From assembly GCA_941918925.1 (NCBI GenBank), contig OW799233.1, positions 79,983,797 through 80,047,796 on the forward strand: a DNA stretch of 64,000 nt, read 5' to 3'. Under the pieces are notes generated by a model, which was not told the origin of the DNA, did no database searches, and saw only the letters and a program-made list of their open reading frames with translations. Source of the stretch: Phyto melanocephala (lineage: Eukaryota > Arthropoda > Insecta > Diptera > Rhinophoridae). Shown piece by piece: positions 53,187 to 62,387 of this stretch (positions within the stretch are counted from its first letter, which is position 1; each line of letters opens with the position of its first letter). The translations under genes were made by a program, and so were the position numbers.

Positions 53187-53961
53187 TGTCTGCTTGTTAC
53201 TCCAAAAATTCTATTTTTTAATTTATTACATACATACATATATTTTTTTTTCAATACAACAATTGTTACTTTTAATAAAATAAAATATATTGACACAAAA
53301 AAAATATGCCTAGCCTGTGTTTACATTGAAGGAGTTTTCTTTCAGAAATTTTTCTTTTTCTTCTTTAAGGTTTAGTTAGTCGTAGATTTGAATTGTTTTA
53401 CTTAACAGCTGTGTGTTAGTTAGTAAAAACGTAGTGTTGTCTCTTTTACTCATTACCAATATGTCTAATATTACGGTCTCTCCGTAAAAATATATTTTCT
53501 GCAGATTTCTATCTCACGGAAATTTTTAATAAACAGTAACACGTATTGCTTATACGACAGGATTTGTCCGCTGATTTATAACATAGCGCACAACATGCCA
53601 ACTGGGCGAAAGTGTATACCTGTCATGGGTTTGGGCTTTTAGTGCCCCTCCTTTTCAACCTATAACATACCGTACAATACAAATCTACTAACTGAACCAT
53701 TAAGGCCTCGTTCGTCGAGCGCTGCTGTATCCGTACTGCAATGTAACGTACTGTAAGCACGTTAGAGCAGTTATAGAACATTTAAATACGTAACATACAT
53801 ACATACATACCTACATACATACATACATACATACGTACATACATACATATGCTTTTGAGCTGCATTTATTAAAAATACAAGCACTAGTAAAATAATATGT
53901 TCATCATTAATATCGACTTTATTTGGTAATACTTCTTTAATTTCTTAAATTAATACTTTTT
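53187..53961. other. Upstream region of gene 2
   Basis: Expected promoter of gene 2 on the minus strand, with no clear core element. A TACA/TACG microsatellite lies at 53790-53850. Confidence 0.45.
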
Positions 53962-56306
53962 TATACCCGCCACCAAAAAAAATGGTAACACATCGAAATA
54001 TCTATTTTAGACCCCATAAAGTATATATATTCTGAATCAGGGTTTGATTTGATGACGATCTAGCTAGGGGGCTCAAATTTTGCCAGAATCTTTCTTATAG
54101 ACAATGTTGTTTGGTATTGAAAATGGGCTGAATCGGAATATTAGGAAGAGAGTTATAGCTCGAAAAGCAAGAGTAGGTCGAAAAAACCGTGTCCTTCGAA
54201 CATCGAATAAAATGGAATTGTGGCCAAATTCATTAACGTAGACTCATGAAACTTCGAATATATATTTCCTGAGTAAAAACAATATTTTTCCCCAAAAACT
54301 ATCTAAATATATGCATTAGGAGAGGAGTTATCGATCAAAATGTACGAAAATTTATACCGCACAGTGTATTTTTCGGTATATTTAAAAACAAAAACGTCAT
54401 AAAAGCAACAAAATTGGATGTACGACTCTGAAATTTTGCACACTTTGCTTTTTGAGGAAGTGCTTTTTTGTAACGGAAAATCAATGTGCCACGCCCACTT
54501 TTACGCCCACCTCTCATATAACGTCTTACCTAAAATTCATATAATTTCTCTACTAATAAAGATTTTGGAATCATAAAGGGCTATATTGAAACACCTAAGT
54601 CGTACTCATTCGCAAAAATAACTTTGACACGCCTACTATAACGCCCACTTTTCACGTTATCTACCGTTAATGAAATTTAAAAGCTCATAAAACCGCCAAC
54701 ATTAGAGGTATGATGATAAAATTTGCTACATATATCCTTCTAATCAATGTGATTACTGTGCCAGAAAATAAAAGTGCCACGCCCACTTTTACGCCCACCT
54801 CCCATATAACGTTTTACTTAAAATTCATATAATTTCTCTATTAATAAAGATTTTGGAATAATAAAGGGCTATATTGAAACGCCTAAGTTGCATTCATTCG
54901 TAAAAACAACTTTGACACGCCTTTTATAACGCCCACTTTTCACGTTATCTATCGTTAATGAAATTTAAAAGCTCATAAAACCGCCAAAATTAGAGGTATG
55001 ATGATCAAATTTGCTACGTATATCCTTCAGGTTAATTTCATTACTATGCTAGAAAATTAAGGTGCCACGCCCACCTCCCATGCAATGTTTTACTTAAAAT
55101 TCATATAATTTCTCTATTAATAAAGATTTTGGAATAATAAAGGACTATATTGAAACACCTAAGTTGTACTCATTCGCAAAAACAACTGTGACACGCCTAC
55201 TATAACGCCCACTTTTCACGTTATTTACCGTTAATAAAATTAAAAAGCTCATAAAACTGCCAAAATTAGAGGTACGATGATAAAATTTGCTACGTATATC
55301 CTTCTAATCAATGTAAAAAAGTTTAGGTGACACGCCCACTTTAACGCCTACCTCCCATATAACGGTTTATCTTAAATTCATGTAATTTCTCTATTGACAA
55401 AGTTTTTGGGAAAATAAAGGACTATATTGAAATATCTAAGTTGTATTTATTAGCAGAAACTTTATTGACATGCCTAATTTAACGCCCACTTTCACAAAAA
55501 GACTAAATTTACGTAAACATTTTACTATCATATCGAAGTTATTAAGGGTGGTTAAATTTTTAAGGCCAATGTTGATTTTAAATAAAACATAAATTATTTA
55601 AGAAATTATTATCATTTCTTTTTTTAATGATAATATTTGTATGGTTCAATTATGTATTTAACAAAATATCGGACAAATGGCCCCCCATCCTTGGCGCCAC
55701 TCCTCTATCTGATGGTCCAAATTTTCAATGACAATGTTGATGCTCAATTGTTGGGCATGATGATGAGTCGAGGTTGACTGCTCTTTTGCCCCACTACCGC
55801 AAAAGAACAGCAATGGTTCCCATTCAACGAACTAAGAAGGCATTCGCAGATTTTCTAACATTTTATACAGACCTGTTTTGCAGAAATTTAAATATTTTTT
55901 ACAATTCTCCCGATTGTGGACGAATTTGAACGATTATGTTGATCAAAAGAATTATGAAGTGCACAAAATGCATTTTGATTTGAACGCCCATTTTTATAAA
56001 AAAACCTGAATAACTTTAAAGCGTTGCTCATTTGCGTATCTTTCTACGGATCAAATTGAGTAAGTTTGATATTGAGAAATGCCAAGTGAAGTGCAAAAAA
56101 CAAGTTTAAAGACTAGGTGTAGTTCACCTTCAACATGGGCCCTTAAAATTTAACCACCCTCTACAAAGAAAGTGATACATATTTTATTATAAAGAGATTA
56201 TTCCATAGCGATTAACAATATAATAAATATTGTGCTTTAAATGTACACAAAATTGGTGGTGGGTATAAAAGATTCGGCACAGCCGAATATAGTGCTCTTA
56301 CTTGTT
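53962..56306 (+). mobile_element. DINE-1-like family B, near full-length copy
   Basis: TATACCCGCCACC start, TTCGGCACAGCCGAA hairpin and TATAGTGCTCTTACTTGTT end. At least three ~285-bp units are seen from 'acgcctactataacgcccacttttc' (about 54630, 54917, 55197). Mariner derivative at 55555-56161. Confidence 0.8.
55555..56161 (-). mobile_element. Tc1/mariner-derived deletion element inside family B
   Basis: TA-flanked, AGGGTGG...CCACCCTC, same internal site as in the copies at 2820 and 30212. The minus strand gives the longest transposase piece: 'YKNGRSNQNAFCALHNSF', 'HNRSNSSTIGRIVK', then a stop. Confidence 0.75.
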
Positions 56307-56563
56307 TTTATATGCTATACTTAACTTAACTTTATTAATTTTTTTGCAGCTGTTTATAACACAGTTATGGGAGTTAAAATTTTTAAATGATTATTATACA
56401 TTTTTAATATAATATATATTTTAGACTTATAAGCTAACTGTCGTATTATTAAGAAATATCTCTTTAGATTTTCCATATCGTTAAAAAAGGTTCCGCGTCA
56501 AATGCAATTTAATTTGGGATCAGTAAATTCTAAAAAAATATTGCGACTTACCTACGCTGTCTT

Positions 56564-56794
56564 ATGCAAATTTATGAATTTATATGTGGCCCTTGGTACA
56601 ACATGTGGTTTTCAGACCATTGTTACAATAAAAATGACTTCGAAGCCTTAAACAAATCATTATCGGGCTTTACTAATGCTCAGAAATGCTTTCTAAGACA
56701 TTGGGTGAAAGATGAATCAAAAATTCCAAAAACACATCGCAGCACCATATGTGCGGAACGCGCCATTGAAGTCGTACAAGATATTTTCCCCTAA
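56564..56794 (+). CDS. Unrecognised 76-residue ORF, possibly a gene remnant
   Basis: Has a non-repetitive, gene-like composition ('ALNKSLSGFTNAQKCFLRHW', 'STICAERAIEVVQDIFP') and stops just before the hAT element at 56801. I know no family with certainty. It may be the last exon of a broken transposon or host gene; the upstream frames (56440-56560) give no convincing extension. A chance ORF is less likely given the composition. Confidence 0.35.
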   Translation: MQIYEFICGPWYNMWFSDHCYNKNDFEALNKSLSGFTNAQKCFLRHWVKDESKIPKTHRSTICAERAIEVVQDIFP

Positions 56795-56800
56795 TTCAAA

Positions 56801-57795
56801 TAGAGTTGTCCCGGGAATTTGAGTTATTTAATCTTCCCGTTTTCCCGGGATTATTTTTCGGGATCCCGGGAAATTAAAAAAGTGGCTACGACTTGAAAGT
56901 ATATGTTTATATTGTGACATTTCTTTTTCATAAAAATGTTTCCTTCAAGGTATTTTTTTAACTTTATGCTTAAAAATATTTTACAAATAATTTGGTATAA
57001 TTTTAGAGATAATGGGATAATCTTATAAACTTTTTTTTTATATTAAAAGAAACGAAACTGTTTTAGATGGAAGTTTTTTGAAAAGAAGGCTGTTGACACT
57101 GTAAAGGCCGAAGCAACAGCGGATTAATGCGTCATTTGAGATCATTGCACAAAGCAATCTGGGAGAAAAAGTTAGCTGATAAGAAAAATCAGAAAGAACT
57201 GCCGTAAAAAATTCAAAAACTAAGCCCACGTTACCAATACTTCAAAATTTCCATAAAGAAAGAGTTAAAATTTTTTGAGGGAAGTGGTCAAGAAACTCAA
57301 AATATTATATATGTATTTGTTAAATGCACTTCTAACTGTCCGTCCAACATCGGTAGAAAGTGAAAGAGTGTTTTCTGTAACAGAGCAGTTTGTTAATAAA
57401 ATCAGAAGTAGACTTTCTAACCAGTCAATAAACTCTCTGAGCATATTAAAATATTATTTATTAAGTCTTTATAAATTGTTTTTTTTAATTTTTTTTTAAT
57501 TATACATTGTATTTACATGTTTTTGAAATTGAATTCTAATGATTTTCTTTTTGATATCATAGCTGAAGTACCTGTATTTTTGTTTTTTAATTAGAAATAT
57601 TTTTTCAATTAGAACTATTTTTACTCAATTTATATTTTAAATTCAAGTTTCTTTATTAATTTTTAGTGTTTCTTTTATATTGTAGACTATTTCATGTTTT
57701 TTAATACAAAGTTTTTTATTAATTAAAAATAAATTTACTTCTTATTTATTTTGCTCGCATTTCCGGGAAACGAAAAACTCCTGGAAAAAACCCTA
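56801..57795 (+). mobile_element. Internally deleted hAT element
   Basis: 995 bp between TAGAGTTGTCCCGGGA and the inverse of TAGGGTTTTTTCCAGGA, with 8-bp flanks AATTCAAA / AATGCAAG (6 of 8 match). Contains the two ends of a hAT transposase gene and lacks the middle. Confidence 0.65.
57069..57499 (+). pseudogene. hAT transposase remnant (BED finger joined to dimerisation domain)
   Basis: 57069-57207 reads in two frames 'WKFFEKKAVDTVKAEAT' and 'GLMRHLRSLHKAIWEKK', typical of a BED zinc finger. 57275-57499 reads 'LLTVRPTSVESERVFSVTEQ' and 'RSRLSNQSINSLSILKYY', the hAT C-terminal dimerisation region (SVESERVFS). The RNase-H-like catalytic core between them is deleted, and a frameshift splits the BED part. 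Confidence 0.75.
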
Positions 57796-58767
57796 AATGC
57801 AAGTCAACACGAACTCTTAATCATAAGTTAATTTCACTTAACAAAGGTAGTTTTTAGATTGTGATTTTAATTATAATCATATAATTACATTAAGAAATGT
57901 TAATAGTTTAATAATTATAAAATAAAAAATTTTGAAAAAAAAAAAAAAATTCTTTAAGGACTTTTAGAAATCGGCTTCGACGCGGAACGTTTTTGTTTCG
58001 AAATGACCTGAGGAAACATTTTTCGGTTTCAGCACAACATCGGCTACAGCGTGGTGATACGGCCTTATTTTGGTTGTACCCTAATGTGCATAAGAAATAA
58101 AAGATTTTAATAAAATTTAAATCCTTATATTTATATAATGTATAATGTATTACTTTATTATAAATATATATGTTGAAAGCGGTGTAAATACTTTTGTAGT
58201 CCTGAGTTTAAATCCAACTTGTATGTATTCGCTTTATTCTGAATTATTGTATATCATTTAAATATTTGAATTTGTATAAATTATGATCAATATTTCCATC
58301 TCTGCATATCATATTCTTTATATTTGTAACGAGTTATAAATAACGAGTCTTTTGGTCGAAAGCGCCAAGTTTATGAAGTTTATTCGTTGGTTTATTAACT
58401 TTTCAACGTTCAACCAAAGGACTCATCAAAAGAATTTTCCCACACATATACATACATACATACATAAGTATTTAATAAAATAATGTAAGTTGTTTGAAAC
58501 AAATCCCTTGTTGTTCATATTTAATTAATAGAAGATCAGGCATCACCTTCTGTTTTCTTATTATCGAACCATTTCCCTGCAACAAATTGCTCTTCAGTCA
58601 ATTTGTTAATTGTACGTTTGTAATCCCTACAAACTTTTTTTTTCATAAAATTACAATCCTTGTACTTCGATCCCCTTTATAAACATTTTTGAAAGATATA
58701 TTTTAAAATTGTATGATATATTAGACAGTTATGCACATACATATACATACATATATAAATATATACA
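57796..58767. other. Non-genic stretch
   Basis: AT-rich. 'gagtcttttggtcgaaagcgcc' (58338) and 'caaccaaaggactcat' (about 58413) are loosely inverted. No gene seen. Confidence 0.4.
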
Positions 58768-59118
58768 TTGGTCACAAGTAGGAAGGCCCTAACTTCAAAT
58801 AATTGTCACTTTACATGAGAAGATAAAAACGTTATAGACACTGGATTATCTTAATGTAAATTATTTTGACGGTCTATCTTCCCTGTGAACATTTTATCTA
58901 AATATCTTATTTGGCATTTTTGTATGTATAATATTTAGGTTATATAAAGGAAAAATAAAAAAATATATTATTTTGTAAAATTGCTAGAAAATCTGTTATT
59001 TTTGATACCACTGCATTCAATTTTGCTATTGAGGTGTATTTGTGTAATTTGTATTGAAATCATTGAAAAAAACAATTTCGTTAAAAATACGAGCTACGGC
59101 CTTTCTACTTGTGACCAT
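58768..59118. mobile_element. MITE with TTGGTCACAAGTAGGAAGGCC ends
   Basis: The left end recurs as GGCCTTTCTACTTGTGACCA (one mismatch) at 59098-59117. About 350 bp, no ORF. Confidence 0.65.
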
Positions 59119-59204
59119 CGATATGTACATATATACATATGTATGTACATATATGTATGTATGTATTTTAAGTTGATTTGTTAAAAGTCCACAGACATTA
59201 ATAT

Positions 59205-59335
59205 AAATATACACGTAAGAGCACTATATTCGGCTGTGCCCAATTTTTGATACCCACAACCAATTTTATGAACTTTGAAAGCACAAAATTAATTATTATT
59301 TTCTTATTAGCAGTAAAGCTGTTTCTAATTAAATA
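59205..59335 (-). mobile_element. DINE-1-like family B, 3' end fragment
   Basis: 'cgtaagagcactatattcggctgtgcccaa' and 'acccacaaccaattttatgaac' match the 3' end of family B. The rest is missing. Confidence 0.6.
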
Positions 59336-59733
59336 TAATATTAATAGTAGTCACACGGTATATATCGGTCAAAGCTAACCAATAAATAACTCCCCAGGAA
59401 ATAACTCCCCAAAATGAAAATGAAATAAGTATGAATCAACAACAACGAATAATGGGGATTTATTTAATTTTTTGGGGCTTTATTTCAGTTTTAATTTAAA
59501 AATGAAATAAGTTCCTATAATTATTTTTGGGGACTTATTTCATTTTCTATTAATTCACAAATGTTACTATAAAAAACAAAAGGTGTTATATTTTCAACCA
59601 AAAACACGTTAACATTGAAATAAATTAACATCTTGAAATTTTAAGCGTTACTGTTTTATTCTTATCAATTTTCCCAAATTAATAATTAGTTTCTCATATA
59701 GCGTCGCCTTGTAAAGAAGTAGTGAATTAAAAA
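59336..59733. other. Stretch upstream of FLYWCH/MULE-type relic
   Basis: Contains repeated 'actccccaggaaataactcccc' and 'tgaaataag' words around 59390-59560, possibly the terminal region of the transposon that carried the relic. No ORF. Confidence 0.35.
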
Positions 59734-60416
59734 ATGAATTACGAAGTTATCAACGGTTATAGGAAAAATAGCAAATTATTGTACGTAAAAGATCAAAAAA
59801 TGATCTATGTTAAAAAGTCGGTTTATAATAATGTTCAGAAGTATAAGTGTAGAAAAAATAGAAAAGCTAGAATTAACATCTTTCCAGATGGAACATGTGT
59901 TCTACCCAAAAAATATATTGAACACAACCATAAAGATGAGGAAGAAACCGTAAATGAGTTAAAAGCACTAAACCAAATAAAGACCAATTGCAAAAACCTA
60001 TCAGGTGTGTTAGGAGGCGACAAAACAACCATGAGTTCAATTAGGTCTGTTTTCCGTAATACTTGTAAAAGGTAAGAAGATACATCATTTGTATATAATT
60101 ATATACATGTTTAAGAATAATTTTGTTTTAGTAACCAGTATGACACGAAAAACATTCATTTTCCAAAAGTACAAAGAGGATTACAATATATTTTAAGCAA
60201 AAGCTTGATTACATCGCCAAAAAATGCGGTTCAAGTAATAGAAGCATTTAATTTGGAATGTGTTTGGACATCTTTCGGTATAACCAAAGATAAAGAAAAC
60301 CCAAGGCATTTTTTTCAGCTTGTATAATAGAGGACAACTATTCCTTCTGTTTGTTTTCATAACTGAAAACAATAGATTTGGTAAAGGAAAATATTCCACC
60401 ACCACAAAGAAAATAT
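59734..60416 (+). pseudogene. FLYWCH-finger/MULE-type transposase gene, truncated by an LTR retrotransposon
   Basis: Exon 1 (59734-60071) gives a FLYWCH-like finger: 'SKLLYVKDQKMIYVKKS', 'YKCRKNRKARI', 'YIEHNH', with the second Cys replaced. Donor AAAAG|GTAAGA and acceptor TTTTAG|T join in phase to exon 2 (60132 on; 'FPKVQRGLQYILSKSLITSP', 'VWTSFGITKDKENPRHFF'). In-frame TAA at 60325, but a shifted frame goes on with 'CIIEDNYSFCLF' and 'LVKENIPPPQRKY', the usual lead-in to the MULE catalytic domain. The LTR element starts at 60417 and cuts it off. Assignment is from motif memory. Confidence 0.55.
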
Positions 60417-60936
60417 TGTTACAGATTTATTTTTAAATAGCTTAATTTACATTTTAATTTATTTTAGTTGTAGCAGTAAAAGTTACTGTAGTTGTATTTG
60501 TATTAGTTTATTTTGCTGGTTGTTCGAACATGATGTTTGTTGTTATGTGTAGCATACTTTTAGACACTTCTATTATTCGTACCTATTACTTAACGTCTTA
60601 ATTTAAATTTAACGGTTTTCGAATGTACTAGAATGTACATACGAGAACTTTGTCGAATGTTACCGAACACCACTATGTTACTATAAATAGCCGAACAACA
60701 CAGCTAACATAATCAGTATTACAGTAGAGCTTGTAAGGTGCGTAAAGTGTGTTTGATAATCAAAGTGATAAGTGTAATAAGTAAAGTGATATTAAAGCAA
60801 TCTTTGAGTGTGTTTAAGTAAATAAAGTGCTCTTAATTTTATAACGAATTTCAACTGTTTTTAATTGCAATAAAAGAACTCAAGAGGTTTATTTAAAGGA
60901 AATAATCCAACGTTTATAAAAGGTATAAACGTAACA
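60417..60936 (+). mobile_element. 5' LTR of gypsy-like retrotransposon
   Basis: Starts TGTTAC and ends GTAACA (inverted 6-mer), 520 bp. Contains TATA box, initiator and AATAAA (60869-60874) in the order U3-R-U5, followed by a primer-binding site 2 nt after the end. The 3' LTR lies outside the window. Confidence 0.8.
60682..60717 (+). promoter_or_regulatory. LTR core promoter: TATA box and initiator
   Basis: TATAAATA at 60682-60689 and the arthropod initiator TCAGT at 60713-60717. The A of the initiator lies 33 bp from the start of the TATA box, the canonical spacing, so transcription probably starts at about 60715. Confidence 0.75.
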
Positions 60937-60938
60937 AC

Positions 60939-60952
60939 TGGTGTCAGAAGTG
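60939..60952 (+). promoter_or_regulatory. Primer-binding site, tRNA-Leu type
   Basis: TGGTGTCAGAAGTG is complementary to a tRNA 3' end of the form CACTTCTGACA-CCA, which I know from eukaryotic tRNA-Leu. It begins 2 nt after the LTR. Confidence 0.7.
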
Positions 60953-60974
60953 AAATTGCATTAAAATAAAAGAC

Positions 60975-62387
60975 ATGAAATTTGAGGAGCTTAAAGTTGA
61001 ACAACTCAAGAAAGAATTGAGTAAGATGGCATTGTTGACAACAGGTAATAAAGTAGAATTGCAAAAGAGACTTCTAGATGAATTTAAGCGGCGTAATATT
61101 GACATTGAGGGTTACGAGTTTGACGAAAAAGAAGAAATGGAAGTTTCCACTCGTGCAACCACAAACAACATGGATTTGAGTACAATGCTTGCTGCTATGA
61201 TAGAAAAGATGGAACTTAACAGTCAAAAACTATTAGCTGAAGTTAAAGTTGAAGTTCAAGAAACTTCGAGAGCTAATAATGAAAAATTATTAGCTGAAGT
61301 TAGAGAAGTGCAAGAAACAGCTAGAGCTACGACCGAAAAACTTCAGGAAATTTCTGAAGCTGTCAATAACAGAGTAGAGGGCATTGAAAAGCATGTCAGT
61401 AAAATTGATAAAAAAATATCTGACCTTGAAGAGTGCATAGTTACTCAAGCAAGTGACTTTAATAGCCAATTACAACTACAAGTCAAAGACGTTAACGAAA
61501 AATTGCAGTTACAAGTAAAAAATGTTGATGAAAAATTTCAATTACAAGACGAAAAATTTAAAAATCTGGAAATAAAAATTAATGATATTCAATGTCATGA
61601 GGGACCAGTTCGGATAATTCCAGAAATATCGAGTAGAATAAAGGCCCCTACTTTTGACGGTAGTGCACTATTTAATGTTATTAAATTTCAATTTGAGACA
61701 GCTGCCAATAGAAATATGTGGAGCAATGAAGAAAAGGCTATAGAGTTGATTTTGGCGTTAAAAGGCAACGCAGCGCAAGTCTTGGAAAGCATACCTATTG
61801 GCTGCAGAGAAAACTATGATGACATAATGGTTGCACTACAACGTAAGTATGGCGGCGAGCACAAACGAGATATATACCGAATGGAATTACGAGGCAGAAC
61901 ACAGAAAGCTAACGAGTCATTACAAGATTTCGCAACGGAGATCGAGCGTTTGGTGCAGCTGACACATCCAGGTGAAAATCACCCATTTTTGGATCAGTTT
62001 AAAATTGAAACGTTTGTAAATGGAATACGTGATCCAGAAATAAAGCACGCGGTGTTTGGCACACATAAATCGACGTTTGCAGAAACAGTTTCATATGCAC
62101 TAACACAGGAAACTGCAAAATTGTTTTCTAAGCCACAGATATATAAGGTGCGAAATCTTGAAATTTCTACAGAAATGGAAAGAGATGAAGTAAGAGATTT
62201 AAAGGCTCGTATACAGGCGTTAGAGGAAAAGCAAGGCAAAGGTAGAGCCAAATGTTATAATTGCGGCAAGAGTGGACATTTTCAACGTAATTGCAAAGCA
62301 CCAAGGAAGAGGGCTAGATCTGTTTCGCCACCTAGAAACAGCAAACGGGCGAACACGAAATCATCAAATGAGTCACCGTTAAACTAA
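60975..62387 (+). CDS. gag: Gag polyprotein of gypsy-like retrotransposon
   Basis: 470 residues. Residues 1-40 look like a SAP-type helix-extended-helix ('LKVEQLKKELSKMALLTTGN'), a DNA-binding fold unusual in Gag but known in some insect elements. Residues about 60-200 are a heptad-rich coiled coil with repeated 'LLAEV' and 'LQLQVK' units. Then comes a retrotransposon Gag core (about 215-390: 'APTFDGSALFNVIKFQFE'), and a CCHC knuckle 'CYNCGKSGHFQRNC' near 430. The basic Ser/Arg tail ends at a TAA that overlaps the pol frame. Uninterrupted, so possibly young. Confidence 0.85.
   Translation: MKFEELKVEQLKKELSKMALLTTGNKVELQKRLLDEFKRRNIDIEGYEFDEKEEMEVSTRATTNNMDLSTMLAAMIEKMELNSQKLLAEVKVEVQETSRANNEKLLAEVREVQETARATTEKLQEISEAVNNRVEGIEKHVSKIDKKISDLEECIVTQASDFNSQLQLQVKDVNEKLQLQVKNVDEKFQLQDEKFKNLEIKINDIQCHEGPVRIIPEISSRIKAPTFDGSALFNVIKFQFETAANRNMWSNEEKAIELILALKGNAAQVLESIPIGCRENYDDIMVALQRKYGGEHKRDIYRMELRGRTQKANESLQDFATEIERLVQLTHPGENHPFLDQFKIETFVNGIRDPEIKHAVFGTHKSTFAETVSYALTQETAKLFSKPQIYKVRNLEISTEMERDEVRDLKARIQALEEKQGKGRAKCYNCGKSGHFQRNCKAPRKRARSVSPPRNSKRANTKSSNESPLN

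Noticed and set aside
53029..53283. Plus-strand ORF overlapping exon 1 of gene 2
   Set aside because: Antisense to a well-supported exon, and ends in a microsatellite.
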